Shown here: piece by piece, positions 1 through 5,628 of the stretch | Numbering within the stretch: position 1 is the stretch's first letter | How the letters are laid out: each line of letters begins with the position of its first letter | Assembly (NCBI GenBank): GCA_023387695.1 | Contig: JAEWHT010000098.1 | Location: forward strand, 1 to 5,628 | Source of the DNA: Pseudomonadota bacterium | GTDB taxonomy: Bacteria > Pseudomonadota > Alphaproteobacteria > Rhizobiales > Xanthobacteraceae | Direction: 5' to 3' | Length of the DNA: 5,628 nucleotides | Notes under the pieces: generated by a model | Seen by the model: only the letters and a program-made list of their open reading frames with translations | Told to the model about the DNA's origin: nothing | The model's database searches: none | Translations under genes and position numbers: made by a program

Positions 1-943
1 GGGTGTGCGTGCCAAGACCGTTGCACGGGTCGAGGCCGCGGTGGCGAAGCTCGGCTACCGGGCGGACGTTGCGGCCGCACGGCTTGCGCGCGGGCACAGC
101 TTTCGCTTCGCATTCGTGCTGCCCTCCGGCAGCAACAGCTTCATGTCCAACCTGACCGAGCAGGTCCAGCGCACCGCAGACTGGCTAGCAGGCCAGCGCG
201 GCTTCATCGATGTCCTCCATGTCGACGTGTTCGATCCGGATGTGCTGGCCGACACCCTGGAAAATCTCTCGCCGGCCTATCAGGGTGTCGCGGTCGTCGC
301 GCTCGACCATCCCCGGGTACGCGCGGCGATCGACGATCTCACCGCGCGTGGCGTTGCCGTGGTGACCCTGGTGTCGGACGCGCCGAGCTCGCGTCGCCTG
401 CATTATGTCGGCATCGACAACCCGGCCGCGGGACGGACGGCATCAACGCTGATGGGTCGGTTCCTGGCCGGGCGAGAGGGAACGGTCGCGGTGATCGCGG
501 GATCGTTGTCGCTGCGCGATCACACCGAGCGCCAGTTCGGATTCCATCAGATCTTGTCGAGCGAGTATCCGAACCTGCGCGCGCTTCCGGTCATCGAGGG
601 CCGCGACGACAGCGAGCGCACGCGGGATCTCACCGCCAAGCTGCTCGCGCGCCATGCCGATCTCCGCGGCATCTATTGCTGCGGCGCCGGAAATCGCGGC
701 ATTGCCGATGCCCTCGAGGCGTCCGGCCGCGCGCGCGAGGTGGTCTGGATCACCCATGAGCTGACGCAGCACACGCGGCGCTTTCTGGTCCTCGGCACGC
801 TTGATGCCATTATCAACCAGGATCCAGGCCACGAAGCGCGGTCAGCGGCGCGGGTGCTGTTGGCGCATTGCATGGAAGAGCCGATCAGCCACGATCAGGA
901 GCGCATCCGCATCGACATTTTCCTGCGCGACAATCTGCCGTAA
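1..943 (+). CDS. LacI/PurR-family sugar-responsive transcriptional regulator (5' partial)
   Basis: This is most of a LacI-family repressor, a cytoplasmic DNA-binding protein released or recruited by a small sugar-like ligand. The reading frame is open to the left edge (first full codon at base 2). The GTG at base 5 is an internal Val and not the start, because the residues there (VRAKTVARVEAAVAKLGYR) match the last helix of the family's DNA-binding domain and lead into the hinge. Roughly 30 N-terminal residues, including the recognition helix, are missing. Numbering from base 5, residues 33-305 form the periplasmic-binding-protein-like sensor: first strand FRFAFVLP at 33-40, the VGIDNPAAGR segment at 135-144 typical of this fold, strand VAVIAG at 161-166, a SLSLRDHTER ligand-loop segment at 167-176, and NQDPGHEARSA at 271-281 near the C-terminal cleft. 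The stop is TAA at 941-943. It is transcribed toward the sugar-metabolism genes on the opposite strand and may regulate them or a left-hand operon. The ligand is unknown. Confidence 0.93.
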   Translation, partial: GVRAKTVARVEAAVAKLGYRADVAAARLARGHSFRFAFVLPSGSNSFMSNLTEQVQRTADWLAGQRGFIDVLHVDVFDPDVLADTLENLSPAYQGVAVVALDHPRVRAAIDDLTARGVAVVTLVSDAPSSRRLHYVGIDNPAAGRTASTLMGRFLAGREGTVAVIAGSLSLRDHTERQFGFHQILSSEYPNLRALPVIEGRDDSERTRDLTAKLLARHADLRGIYCCGAGNRGIADALEASGRAREVVWITHELTQHTRRFLVLGTLDAIINQDPGHEARSAARVLLAHCMEEPISHDQERIRIDIFLRDNLP

Positions 944-971
944 TTGCGAGTTCGCTTGCGGATACGCCCCA

Positions 972-1385
972 CTATTGCGGACGGCCCGTATTGGGGGGAC
1001 CGCCGGCTGGCGGCGTAGTTTCGACGACGATACTGGTTTGGACATATTGCTGGTGTTCGCAATCTTCCAGGATCACTGATTGTCGAGCGCCCTTGTAGGC
1101 CTCGTCATCGAAAAACACGGAATAGATGTAGTGCGGTTTGCCCGGCAACGGATTTGCCTCCCTCAGGCAGGCAAAATAATCGCCGGGACCGTGATCGGTC
1201 CTTCGCAGCAAAGACGCTTCGACGGGCAGTGTCAGACGTGCATCCTTCACGACGATCCCGAAGCCCTTTTGAAGAGCAACCTGGCTGGGCGGCTGGACCG
1301 GCTGGAGAGGAGGGGGGCCTGTATTGGCATCTGTGATCGACGAGCATCCGCACAGGAGCAGAAGCAGGAGGGGGGCGTAACGCAT
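972..1385 (-). CDS. small predicted lipoprotein of unknown function
   Basis: A 137-residue protein whose function I do not recognise. The N-terminus is a short lipoprotein signal: Met-Arg-Tyr, a Leu-rich core at residues 6-11, then a lipobox-like L-C-G-C with the lipidated Cys at 14. Ser at +2 and +3 would favour outer-membrane sorting. A Pro-rich linker (about 24-33) follows, then a compact region (about 41-116) with FGIVVKDARLTLP and two cysteines, C73 (YFACLRE) and C109 (LEDCEHQQY), that could form a disulfide. The tail is Pro/Gly-rich. I chose ATG at 1385: the only alternative in frame is a TTG three codons upstream, and an in-frame stop lies just before that. No strong Shine-Dalgarno sequence is visible for either. 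It lies 47 bp after the oxidoreductase gene on the same strand, so it may be the last operon gene or have its own promoter. It does not resemble a sugar enzyme, and a separate envelope role is equally possible. Confidence 0.75.
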   Translation of the reverse strand: MRYAPLLLLLLCGCSSITDANTGPPPLQPVQPPSQVALQKGFGIVVKDARLTLPVEASLLRRTDHGPGDYFACLREANPLPGKPHYIYSVFFDDEAYKGARQSVILEDCEHQQYVQTSIVVETTPPAGGPPNTGRPQ

Positions 1386-1432
1386 AACTTGCAAGGTACC
1401 ATGAAATCGTCAGGTTACCGATCAAGTTGGGC

Positions 1433-2611
1433 TTATCGCCCGACGCGGATCCAGGCGCCATTGGCCGCGGATGATCTCACGGCTGCGTCGATGAACCTCA
1501 TGCCCGCGAGCCCGTCCTGCACCGTCGGATAGACGACCTCAGGATCCAGCTTGACGCCGGCCGTGGAGGCGCGAATCGCGCGCGCCGCCTCTGCATATAT
1601 GGTCGCAAAACCCTCAAGGTAGCCTTCGGGGTGACCTGACGGGACGCGCGTAACGCGACTGGCGTCAGACAAGGCGCCGGCGCCGCCACGGGTCAGCAGT
1701 TGTTTGGGCTGGCCGTAAGGCGTGAACCAGAGATAGTTGGGATCGGACTGCGCCCATTCGAGGCCGCCTTTGGTGCCGTGGACGCGCAGCTTTAGTCCGT
1801 TCTCGTTGCCCACCGCGACCTGGCTCGCCCAGAGCATCCCCTTGGCGCCGCCCTTCCATCTCAGAAGAATCTGGACGTCGTCATCAAGCATCCGCCCCGG
1901 CACGAACGTCGAGAGCTGCGCGAGCAGTTCATCGAGTTCGAGCCCGCTGACGAAGCAGGCGAGCTGGTAGGCATGGGTGCCAATGTCGCCGATACAGCCG
2001 CCGGCACCGGAACGGGCAGGGTCGGTCCGCCACGCAGCCTGCTTCTGGCCCGTCGCCTCCAATCGCTCCGTCAACCAGTCCTGCAAATATTCGGCCTGCA
2101 CCAGCCTGATCTCGCCGAGCGCGCCGTCCGCCACCATGGCGCGGGCCTGCCGGATCATCGGATAGCCGGCGTAGTTATGGGTCACCACGAAGACCTTGCC
2201 CGACTTCTCGATCAGCGCCGCCAGTTCCTCGGCCTCGGCCACGGTGGTTGTCAGCGGCTTGTCGCAAATCACGTGAATGCCGGCTTGCAGGAAGGCCTTC
2301 GCGACCGGGCCGTGCATGTGATTGGGCGTGACGATCGAGACCGCCTCGATCCCGTCGGCGCGCGCCGCTTCCGCGCGTGCCATCTCCTCGAAAGAGCCGT
2401 AAGCACGATCATCGGCGATGCCGAGCTCCCTTGCCGACGCCTTCGCGCGGGCGGGCTCCGAAGCAAGCGCGCCGGCGACGAGCTCGAACTGGTCGTCGAT
2501 GCGGGCCGCGATGCGATGGACCGCGCCGATGAAAGCCCCCTGGCCGCCACCGACCATACCGAGCCGGATACGACGGTGACCGCCGGTCTCGCTGCTTGCC
2601 TCGATCGCCAT
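1433..2611 (-). CDS. Gfo/Idh/MocA-family NAD(P)-dependent oxidoreductase (canonical Asp/His site)
   Basis: A 392-residue cytoplasmic dehydrogenase of the Gfo/Idh/MocA family, whose members oxidise or reduce ring hydroxyls of sugars, cyclitols and glycosides. The Rossmann domain starts at residue 16 with the glycine-rich loop GGGQGA at 21-26. The position that usually carries an acidic residue after strand 2 is Leu49 (FELVAGALAS), so the dinucleotide preference is uncertain and may include NADP. SIVTPNHMH at 92-100 and CDKPL at 116-120 give the catalytic Lys118. The C-terminal alpha/beta domain carries GDIGTHAYQ at 208-216, with Asp209 and His213 in the canonical D-x-G-x-H catalytic arrangement. 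Length is normal for the family and no break is seen. ATG at 2611 lies 12 bp after the stop of the preceding TIM-barrel gene, behind a modest GGGG/GAG ribosome-binding sequence, so translational coupling is likely. Family assignment is secure. The substrate is unknown: inositol, a 3-keto-glycoside or an anhydrosugar are all possible. Confidence 0.95.
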   Translation of the reverse strand: MAIEASSETGGHRRIRLGMVGGGQGAFIGAVHRIAARIDDQFELVAGALASEPARAKASARELGIADDRAYGSFEEMARAEAARADGIEAVSIVTPNHMHGPVAKAFLQAGIHVICDKPLTTTVAEAEELAALIEKSGKVFVVTHNYAGYPMIRQARAMVADGALGEIRLVQAEYLQDWLTERLEATGQKQAAWRTDPARSGAGGCIGDIGTHAYQLACFVSGLELDELLAQLSTFVPGRMLDDDVQILLRWKGGAKGMLWASQVAVGNENGLKLRVHGTKGGLEWAQSDPNYLWFTPYGQPKQLLTRGGAGALSDASRVTRVPSGHPEGYLEGFATIYAEAARAIRASTAGVKLDPEVVYPTVQDGLAGMRFIDAAVRSSAANGAWIRVGR

Positions 2612-2623
2612 ATCTCGCCCCGT

Positions 2624-3679
2624 TCAGGAGATGCCCAGCATCTTTCGATTCATCTCAACATCGGCTCCGGCGTCCGCGAAATCGTCGAACGCCCGCTCGG
2701 TGACCCGAATGATGTGCTGCTTGATGAATTCGGCGCCTTCACGCGCGCCGTCCTCAGGATGTTTCAGCGCGCATTCCCATTCGAGCACCGCCCAACTGTC
2801 GTAATCGTATTGCGTCATTTTTGAGAAGATAGCGCCGAAATCGACCTGCCCATCACCTGGCGAACGGAAACGGCCGGCCCGATCGACCCAACTCTGGAAT
2901 CCGCCGTAGACGCCCTGGCGGCCGGTCGGGTTGAACTCGGCGTCCTTGACGTGGAAGGCCTTGATGCGCTCGTGGTAGATGTCGATGTAGTCGAGATAGT
3001 CGAGCTGCTGCAGAACGAAATGCGAGGGATCATACAGCAGGTTCGCGCGCGGATGGTTGTTCACGCGCTCGAGGAACATCTCGTAGGTGACGCCGTCGTG
3101 CAGATCCTCGCCGGGGTGGATTTCGTAGGCGAGATCGACGCCGTGCGCGTCGGCATGGTCGAGGATCGGACGCCAGCGCCGGCCGAGCTCGTCGAAGGCC
3201 TCTTCGATCAGGCCGGGTGGACGCTGCGGCCACGGATAGACATAAGGCCAGGCGAGGGCGCCGGAGAAGGTCGCATGCGCCGTGAGGCCGAGGCGCTTTG
3301 ATGCACTGATCGCGCGCTTGACCTGATCGATCGCCCAAGCGGTGCGCGCCTTGGGATTGCCACGCACCTCCGGCGCGGCGAAGCCGTCGAACATGGCGTC
3401 GTAGGCTGGATGAACAGCCACCAGCTGACCCTGAAGATGCGTGGACAGCTCGGTGATCGCCAATCCGTGACGAGCGGCGATGCCCTTCACCTCATCGGCG
3501 TAATCCTGCGACTCCGAGGCTTTGTTGAGGTCAAACAACCGCGCATCCCAGCTCGGGATTTGAATTCCCTTATAGCCGAGCGAGGCCGCCCATTTGCAGA
3601 TCGAGTCGAGAGAATTGAAGGGGGCCGTGTCGCCGGCGAACTGGGCGAGGAATATTGCTGGTCCCTTGATCATCTTCAT
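2624..3679 (-). CDS. xylose-isomerase-like TIM-barrel protein (sugar isomerase/epimerase/lyase family)
   Basis: A 351-residue protein of the AP-endonuclease-2/xylose-isomerase-like TIM-barrel superfamily, which includes sugar epimerases, keto-inositol dehydratases and keto-glycoside eliminases. Strand-1/helix-1 features are visible at 22-43 (SLDSICKW, LGYKGIQIPSWD). The divalent-metal site looks complete: Glu186 (YEIHPGE), Asp217 (LLYDPSH), His243 (AFHVKD) and Glu300 (VLEWE). His188 and Glu191 beside the first ligand, and the HLQGQL loop at 81-86, probably line the pocket. The protein is longer than the roughly 260-300 residues common in the superfamily, with an extra segment around 247-275 (GRQGVYGGFQSW...) and a C-terminal extension FDDFADAG...MNRKMLGIS. 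ATG at 3679 is supported by GAAGGA 8 nt upstream. It sits between two dehydrogenase genes on one strand, consistent with acting on a keto-sugar made by one of them. Whether it isomerises, epimerises, dehydrates or hydrates cannot be told from the sequence. Confidence 0.93.
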   Translation of the reverse strand: MKMIKGPAIFLAQFAGDTAPFNSLDSICKWAASLGYKGIQIPSWDARLFDLNKASESQDYADEVKGIAARHGLAITELSTHLQGQLVAVHPAYDAMFDGFAAPEVRGNPKARTAWAIDQVKRAISASKRLGLTAHATFSGALAWPYVYPWPQRPPGLIEEAFDELGRRWRPILDHADAHGVDLAYEIHPGEDLHDGVTYEMFLERVNNHPRANLLYDPSHFVLQQLDYLDYIDIYHERIKAFHVKDAEFNPTGRQGVYGGFQSWVDRAGRFRSPGDGQVDFGAIFSKMTQYDYDSWAVLEWECALKHPEDGAREGAEFIKQHIIRVTERAFDDFADAGADVEMNRKMLGIS

Positions 3680-3687
3680 CGAGCAGT

Positions 3688-3693
3688 TCCTTC
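3688..3693 (-). promoter_or_regulatory. Shine-Dalgarno for the 2624-3679 TIM-barrel gene
   Basis: Reading the minus strand, GAAGGA (with AGGA at 3688-3691) lies 8 nt before the ATG at 3679. It fixes that ATG as the start rather than the second Met two codons in. It lies in the 45-bp gap after the upstream oxidoreductase stop. I see no convincing promoter or terminator in that gap. Confidence 0.75.
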
Positions 3694-3724
3694 TGCCTTT
3701 GATTTTGCGTGGGTTGGCTGCGCC

Positions 3725-4885
3725 TCAGAACGTCTCCGTCGCCCACAACGCCATGGCGTCGGTCTCGGACATTGTGGCGGGCCGATCGACGCGTGAACGC
3801 ACGGCGATCTCACCGCCCTCGACGCCTGCCTTCAAGGTCGCGTGCATCACCTCGAGAGCGTGGCTTGCCAGCGCTCCGGAGGCGCGGTGGGGCGTACCGT
3901 GCAAGACCGAGCTTGCGAGATCGGCGATTCCGAGACAGCGATAATTGGCCTGGCTTGGCATGTGATCGGCCCAATTCGGTGAGCGCCAGTTGGGCTTGCC
4001 GAACGCGCGGTCATCAGCTGCGAGCGAGATCCAGTCGCTGCCCCTCTCGGTATATTGCACAACGCCGCCAAAGAAGTTTGGATCCGGCACGCGCAGCGAC
4101 CCCTCGGTGCCATACAGCTCGATCGGTGCATGCCCATGCTTCCACACGTCCCAGCTCATCGTGAAGACGATGTCGGCGCCGGTTTCGAAGTGGAGCAGCG
4201 CCATCACCGTCGTTGGCGTCTCCACGGCAATCGACTTGCCGTTCATCGGTCCCTTCGAGGAGACAAGCCGTGTGGCGAAGCCGGAACTCGCGCGCCCCTG
4301 CACGTGTGTCACCGATCCCAGGAGATTGATCAGGGCCGCAAGGTAGTAGGGCCCCATGTCGAGGATCGGTCCGCCGCCCGGCTTGAAGAAGAAGGTGGGG
4401 TCGGGGTGCCAGTGCTCCATGCCGTGCGACATCAAAAAGCAGGTGCCGTAGAGAACCTTGCCGATCCGGCCGGCATCAATGAGTTCGCGCGCCGTTCGTC
4501 CGCCACCGCCGAGGAACGTGTCGGGAGCGCAGCCGAGCTTGAGACCGCGCCGCGCCGCTTCATTGACCAGCGCTGCCGCATCGGCCGCCTCGACCGTGAT
4601 CGGCTTTTCGCCGAACACGTGCTTGCCGGCGGAAAGTGCGGCGTGGCTCACCACGAAGTGCGCGTTGGGTGTCGTGAGATTGACGACGATCTGAATGTCG
4701 GGACGCGCCAGTAGCGCCTCGATCGTCAGCGCCTCGATGCCGAATTGTCCGGCCTGGTCGCGTGCGACCTCCTCGCGCAAGTCCGCGCACGCAACCAATT
4801 TGAGATCGCGGAAGTTCGACATGTTCCGCAGGTAGATCGTGGAGATATTCCCGCATCCGACGACGCCGACGCCGAGTTTGCTCAT
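3725..4885 (-). CDS. Gfo/Idh/MocA-family oxidoreductase, variant with Tyr at the catalytic His position
   Basis: A 386-residue cytoplasmic NAD(P)-dependent dehydrogenase, clearly Gfo/Idh/MocA. The Rossmann loop is GCGNIS at 10-15. Asp35 at the end of strand 2 (VACADLR) indicates NAD(H) preference. TTPNAHF at 71-77 follows, then GEKPI at 92-96 with the conserved Lys94. In the substrate domain the segment is GGGPILDMGPYYLAAL at 170-185: Asp176 is kept, but the position of the usual His (D-x-G-x-H) is Tyr180. GMEHWHPDPTFFF at 155-167 and MSWDVWKHGHAP at 243-254 add aromatic and His residues likely to shape the pocket. A start at 4957 is possible in frame but would overlap the preceding gene by about 70 bp and add an unrelated N-terminus. 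ATG at 4885, just before the Rossmann strand and 8 nt after GGAG, is the right one. The gene starts 4 bp after the preceding stop. It is a distinct subfamily from the other dehydrogenase here. Confidence 0.94.
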   Translation of the reverse strand: MSKLGVGVVGCGNISTIYLRNMSNFRDLKLVACADLREEVARDQAGQFGIEALTIEALLARPDIQIVVNLTTPNAHFVVSHAALSAGKHVFGEKPITVEAADAAALVNEAARRGLKLGCAPDTFLGGGGRTARELIDAGRIGKVLYGTCFLMSHGMEHWHPDPTFFFKPGGGPILDMGPYYLAALINLLGSVTHVQGRASSGFATRLVSSKGPMNGKSIAVETPTTVMALLHFETGADIVFTMSWDVWKHGHAPIELYGTEGSLRVPDPNFFGGVVQYTERGSDWISLAADDRAFGKPNWRSPNWADHMPSQANYRCLGIADLASSVLHGTPHRASGALASHALEVMHATLKAGVEGGEIAVRSRVDRPATMSETDAMALWATETF

Positions 4886-4889
4886 GTCT

Positions 4890-5628
4890 TCAGCTCCAAG
4901 CGGCCACGGTCTCGCGCGCACGGCGCGCGAAGCGGGCGACGTCGTTCGGCTTGTCATGCTCGGCGACGAACAATGATACGCCGGCGTCCTTCATCGCCGC
5001 GCGCAGCGCCGGCCAATTCATGATGCCGTGGCCGGGATCGGCCCAGCCGTCCTCGTCCAGGCATTGTCCTGACGGTGCGAGGTCCTTGATGTGGCAGGCG
5101 ACCAGGCGCTTGGCGTGTTTCTTGATCTCGGCGACGGGATCGCCGTTGCCGCGCACGATCCAGGCGAGGTCCGCTTCCCAGACGAGTTCGGGGGCCTCCT
5201 CGAACAGGCATTCGAGATAGGTCCCGCCGCTCGCGCTGCGGCCGTATTCCCAGTGGTGATTGTGCCAGCCGAAGCGCAGCCCTTCGCCGGTCACGGTTTT
5301 GCCGATCGTGGCAAGCTCGCGCCCGATGCCGCGCCACTCCTTCTCGCCGCCCTCGCGCTCGCCTGGCGGCGGGGCCGGTGCAAAGATCGTCTCGATACCC
5401 AATCCCTTGCAGAGCTTCGTGGTCCCGGCCGCGTCGGCGCGCAGCCGGTCGAGGCCAACATGAGCACTGGGCGCGGTCATGCCGTAGCGTTGAAGCAGTC
5501 GCTTCAACGTATCGGTATCGTTGAACAGCGCACCCCAGGGTTCGACCATCTTGTAGCCGAGGCCGGCAAGCAGTTCGAACTGCGCCTCGAGCGGCTCGAT
5601 CGTACGGGCGGAATAGAGCTGGAAGGAC
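4890..5628 (-). CDS. sugar phosphate isomerase/epimerase-type TIM-barrel protein (N-terminus cut by window edge)
   Basis: 245 residues are visible, probably all but the first few. The frame is open to the right edge. The ATG at 5549 is internal, because the 26 codons before it encode the first strand and helix of the barrel (SFQLYSARTIEPLEAQFELL, then GLGYKMVEPWG). Family: AP-endonuclease-2/xylose-isomerase-like TIM barrel, COG1082 style. Visible-residue landmarks: HNHHWE at 122-127, EADLAW at 151-156 with the metal-ligand Asp153, CHIKD at 178-182 with His179, the loop GWADPGHGIMNW at 194-205, and AEHDKP at 222-227 with Glu223. The first metal-ligand position, usually Glu in epimerases, falls at His122 here, as in IolE-like keto-inositol dehydratases. 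The role is probably isomerisation, epimerisation or dehydration/hydration of a keto-sugar. It is the first gene seen of the four-gene minus-strand set. The promoter is beyond the window. Confidence 0.9.
   Translation of the reverse strand, partial: SFQLYSARTIEPLEAQFELLAGLGYKMVEPWGALFNDTDTLKRLLQRYGMTAPSAHVGLDRLRADAAGTTKLCKGLGIETIFAPAPPPGEREGGEKEWRGIGRELATIGKTVTGEGLRFGWHNHHWEYGRSASGGTYLECLFEEAPELVWEADLAWIVRGNGDPVAEIKKHAKRLVACHIKDLAPSGQCLDEDGWADPGHGIMNWPALRAAMKDAGVSLFVAEHDKPNDVARFARRARETVAAWS
4894..4897 (-). promoter_or_regulatory. Shine-Dalgarno for the 3725-4885 oxidoreductase gene
   Basis: GGAG on the minus strand sits 8 nt before the ATG at 4885 and lies inside the last codons of the preceding TIM-barrel gene, whose stop is at 4890-4892. 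This decides the start against the upstream in-frame ATG at 4957. It suggests the two genes are translated in a coupled way from one mRNA. Confidence 0.75.
5488..5509. repeat. 9-bp perfect inverted repeat with 4-nt loop inside a coding region
   Basis: The arms are CGTTGAAGC (5488-5496) and GCTTCAACG (5501-5509), separated by AGTC. A further direct copy of CGTTGAA lies at 5519-5525. The palindrome falls in codons for L-K-R-L-L-Q-R of the TIM-barrel gene at 4890-5628. It may be a chance by-product of the codons, an mRNA hairpin in the 5' part of the operon, or a protein-binding site. Nothing else in the sequence picks among these. Confidence 0.35.

Noticed and set aside
1000..1013. CCGCC-GGCT-GGCGG hairpin as a terminator between the convergent genes
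   Set aside because: It lies inside the lipoprotein coding region (Pro-Pro-Ala-Gly-Gly codons), has no T-run on either side, and is typical of Pro/Gly-rich GC-rich coding DNA.
1386..1432. A promoter for the lipoprotein gene (TTGATC at 1419-1424 read on the minus strand)
   Set aside because: The -35-like match is partial and no acceptable -10 sequence lies at the right spacing, so I cannot support a promoter.
1429..1441. Hairpin GGGC-TTATC-GCCC spanning the stop of the 1433-2611 gene as a terminator
   Set aside because: The stem is only 4 bp and no U-run follows on the minus strand.
1973..2824. Long plus-strand open frame of about 283 codons antisense to two genes
   Set aside because: It runs opposite the end of one well-supported gene and most of another, crossing their boundary. 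Its product is Arg/Asp/Leu-rich with no recognisable domain, as expected for antisense frames in GC-rich DNA.
4886..4957. N-terminal extension of the 3725-4885 oxidoreductase to an upstream ATG at 4957
   Set aside because: It would overlap the preceding TIM-barrel gene and add 24 residues with no family resemblance. ATG at 4885 has a good Shine-Dalgarno and starts right at the Rossmann fold.

Overview
The window is GC-rich chromosomal DNA with compact gene spacing. It looks like an alphaproteobacterium of the Bradyrhizobium/Rhizobiales type. That assignment rests on the protein style (LacI-type sugar regulator, Gfo/Idh/MocA dehydrogenases, xylose-isomerase-like TIM barrels, a small lipoprotein) and on codon use; it is an inference, not a database result. 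The region holds six genes, two of them cut by the window edges. There are no RNA genes, insertion sequences, CRISPR arrays or origins that I can support.

Layout. Bases 1-943, plus strand: the 3' part of a LacI/PurR-family sugar-responsive repressor whose DNA-binding helices lie left of the window. Bases 972-1385, minus strand: a small predicted lipoprotein of unknown function that converges on the regulator with 28 bp between stops. Bases 1433-5628, minus strand: four closely packed genes read right to left. In transcription order they are a sugar isomerase/epimerase-type TIM barrel (4890-5628, N-terminus cut by the window edge), a Gfo/Idh/MocA oxidoreductase (3725-4885, starting 4 bp after the previous stop), a second, larger TIM barrel (2624-3679, 45 bp gap) and a second Gfo/Idh/MocA oxidoreductase (1433-2611, 12 bp gap). 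The lipoprotein follows after 47 bp and may or may not share the transcript.

How the genes may work together. Two NAD(P)-dependent sugar/cyclitol dehydrogenases alternating with two metal-dependent TIM-barrel enzymes make a catabolic cassette for a sugar, glycoside, anhydrosugar or cyclitol. The known chemistry of these families suggests oxidation of a ring hydroxyl to a ketone, followed by epimerisation, elimination or hydration next to the keto group, with the second dehydrogenase reducing the product or oxidising another position. The two dehydrogenases differ at the catalytic His position and at the cofactor-selecting position, and the two TIM barrels differ at the first metal-ligand position. 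The pairs therefore look like four distinct steps rather than duplicates. The substrate cannot be read from the sequence. The operon promoter and any transporter genes would lie right of the window.
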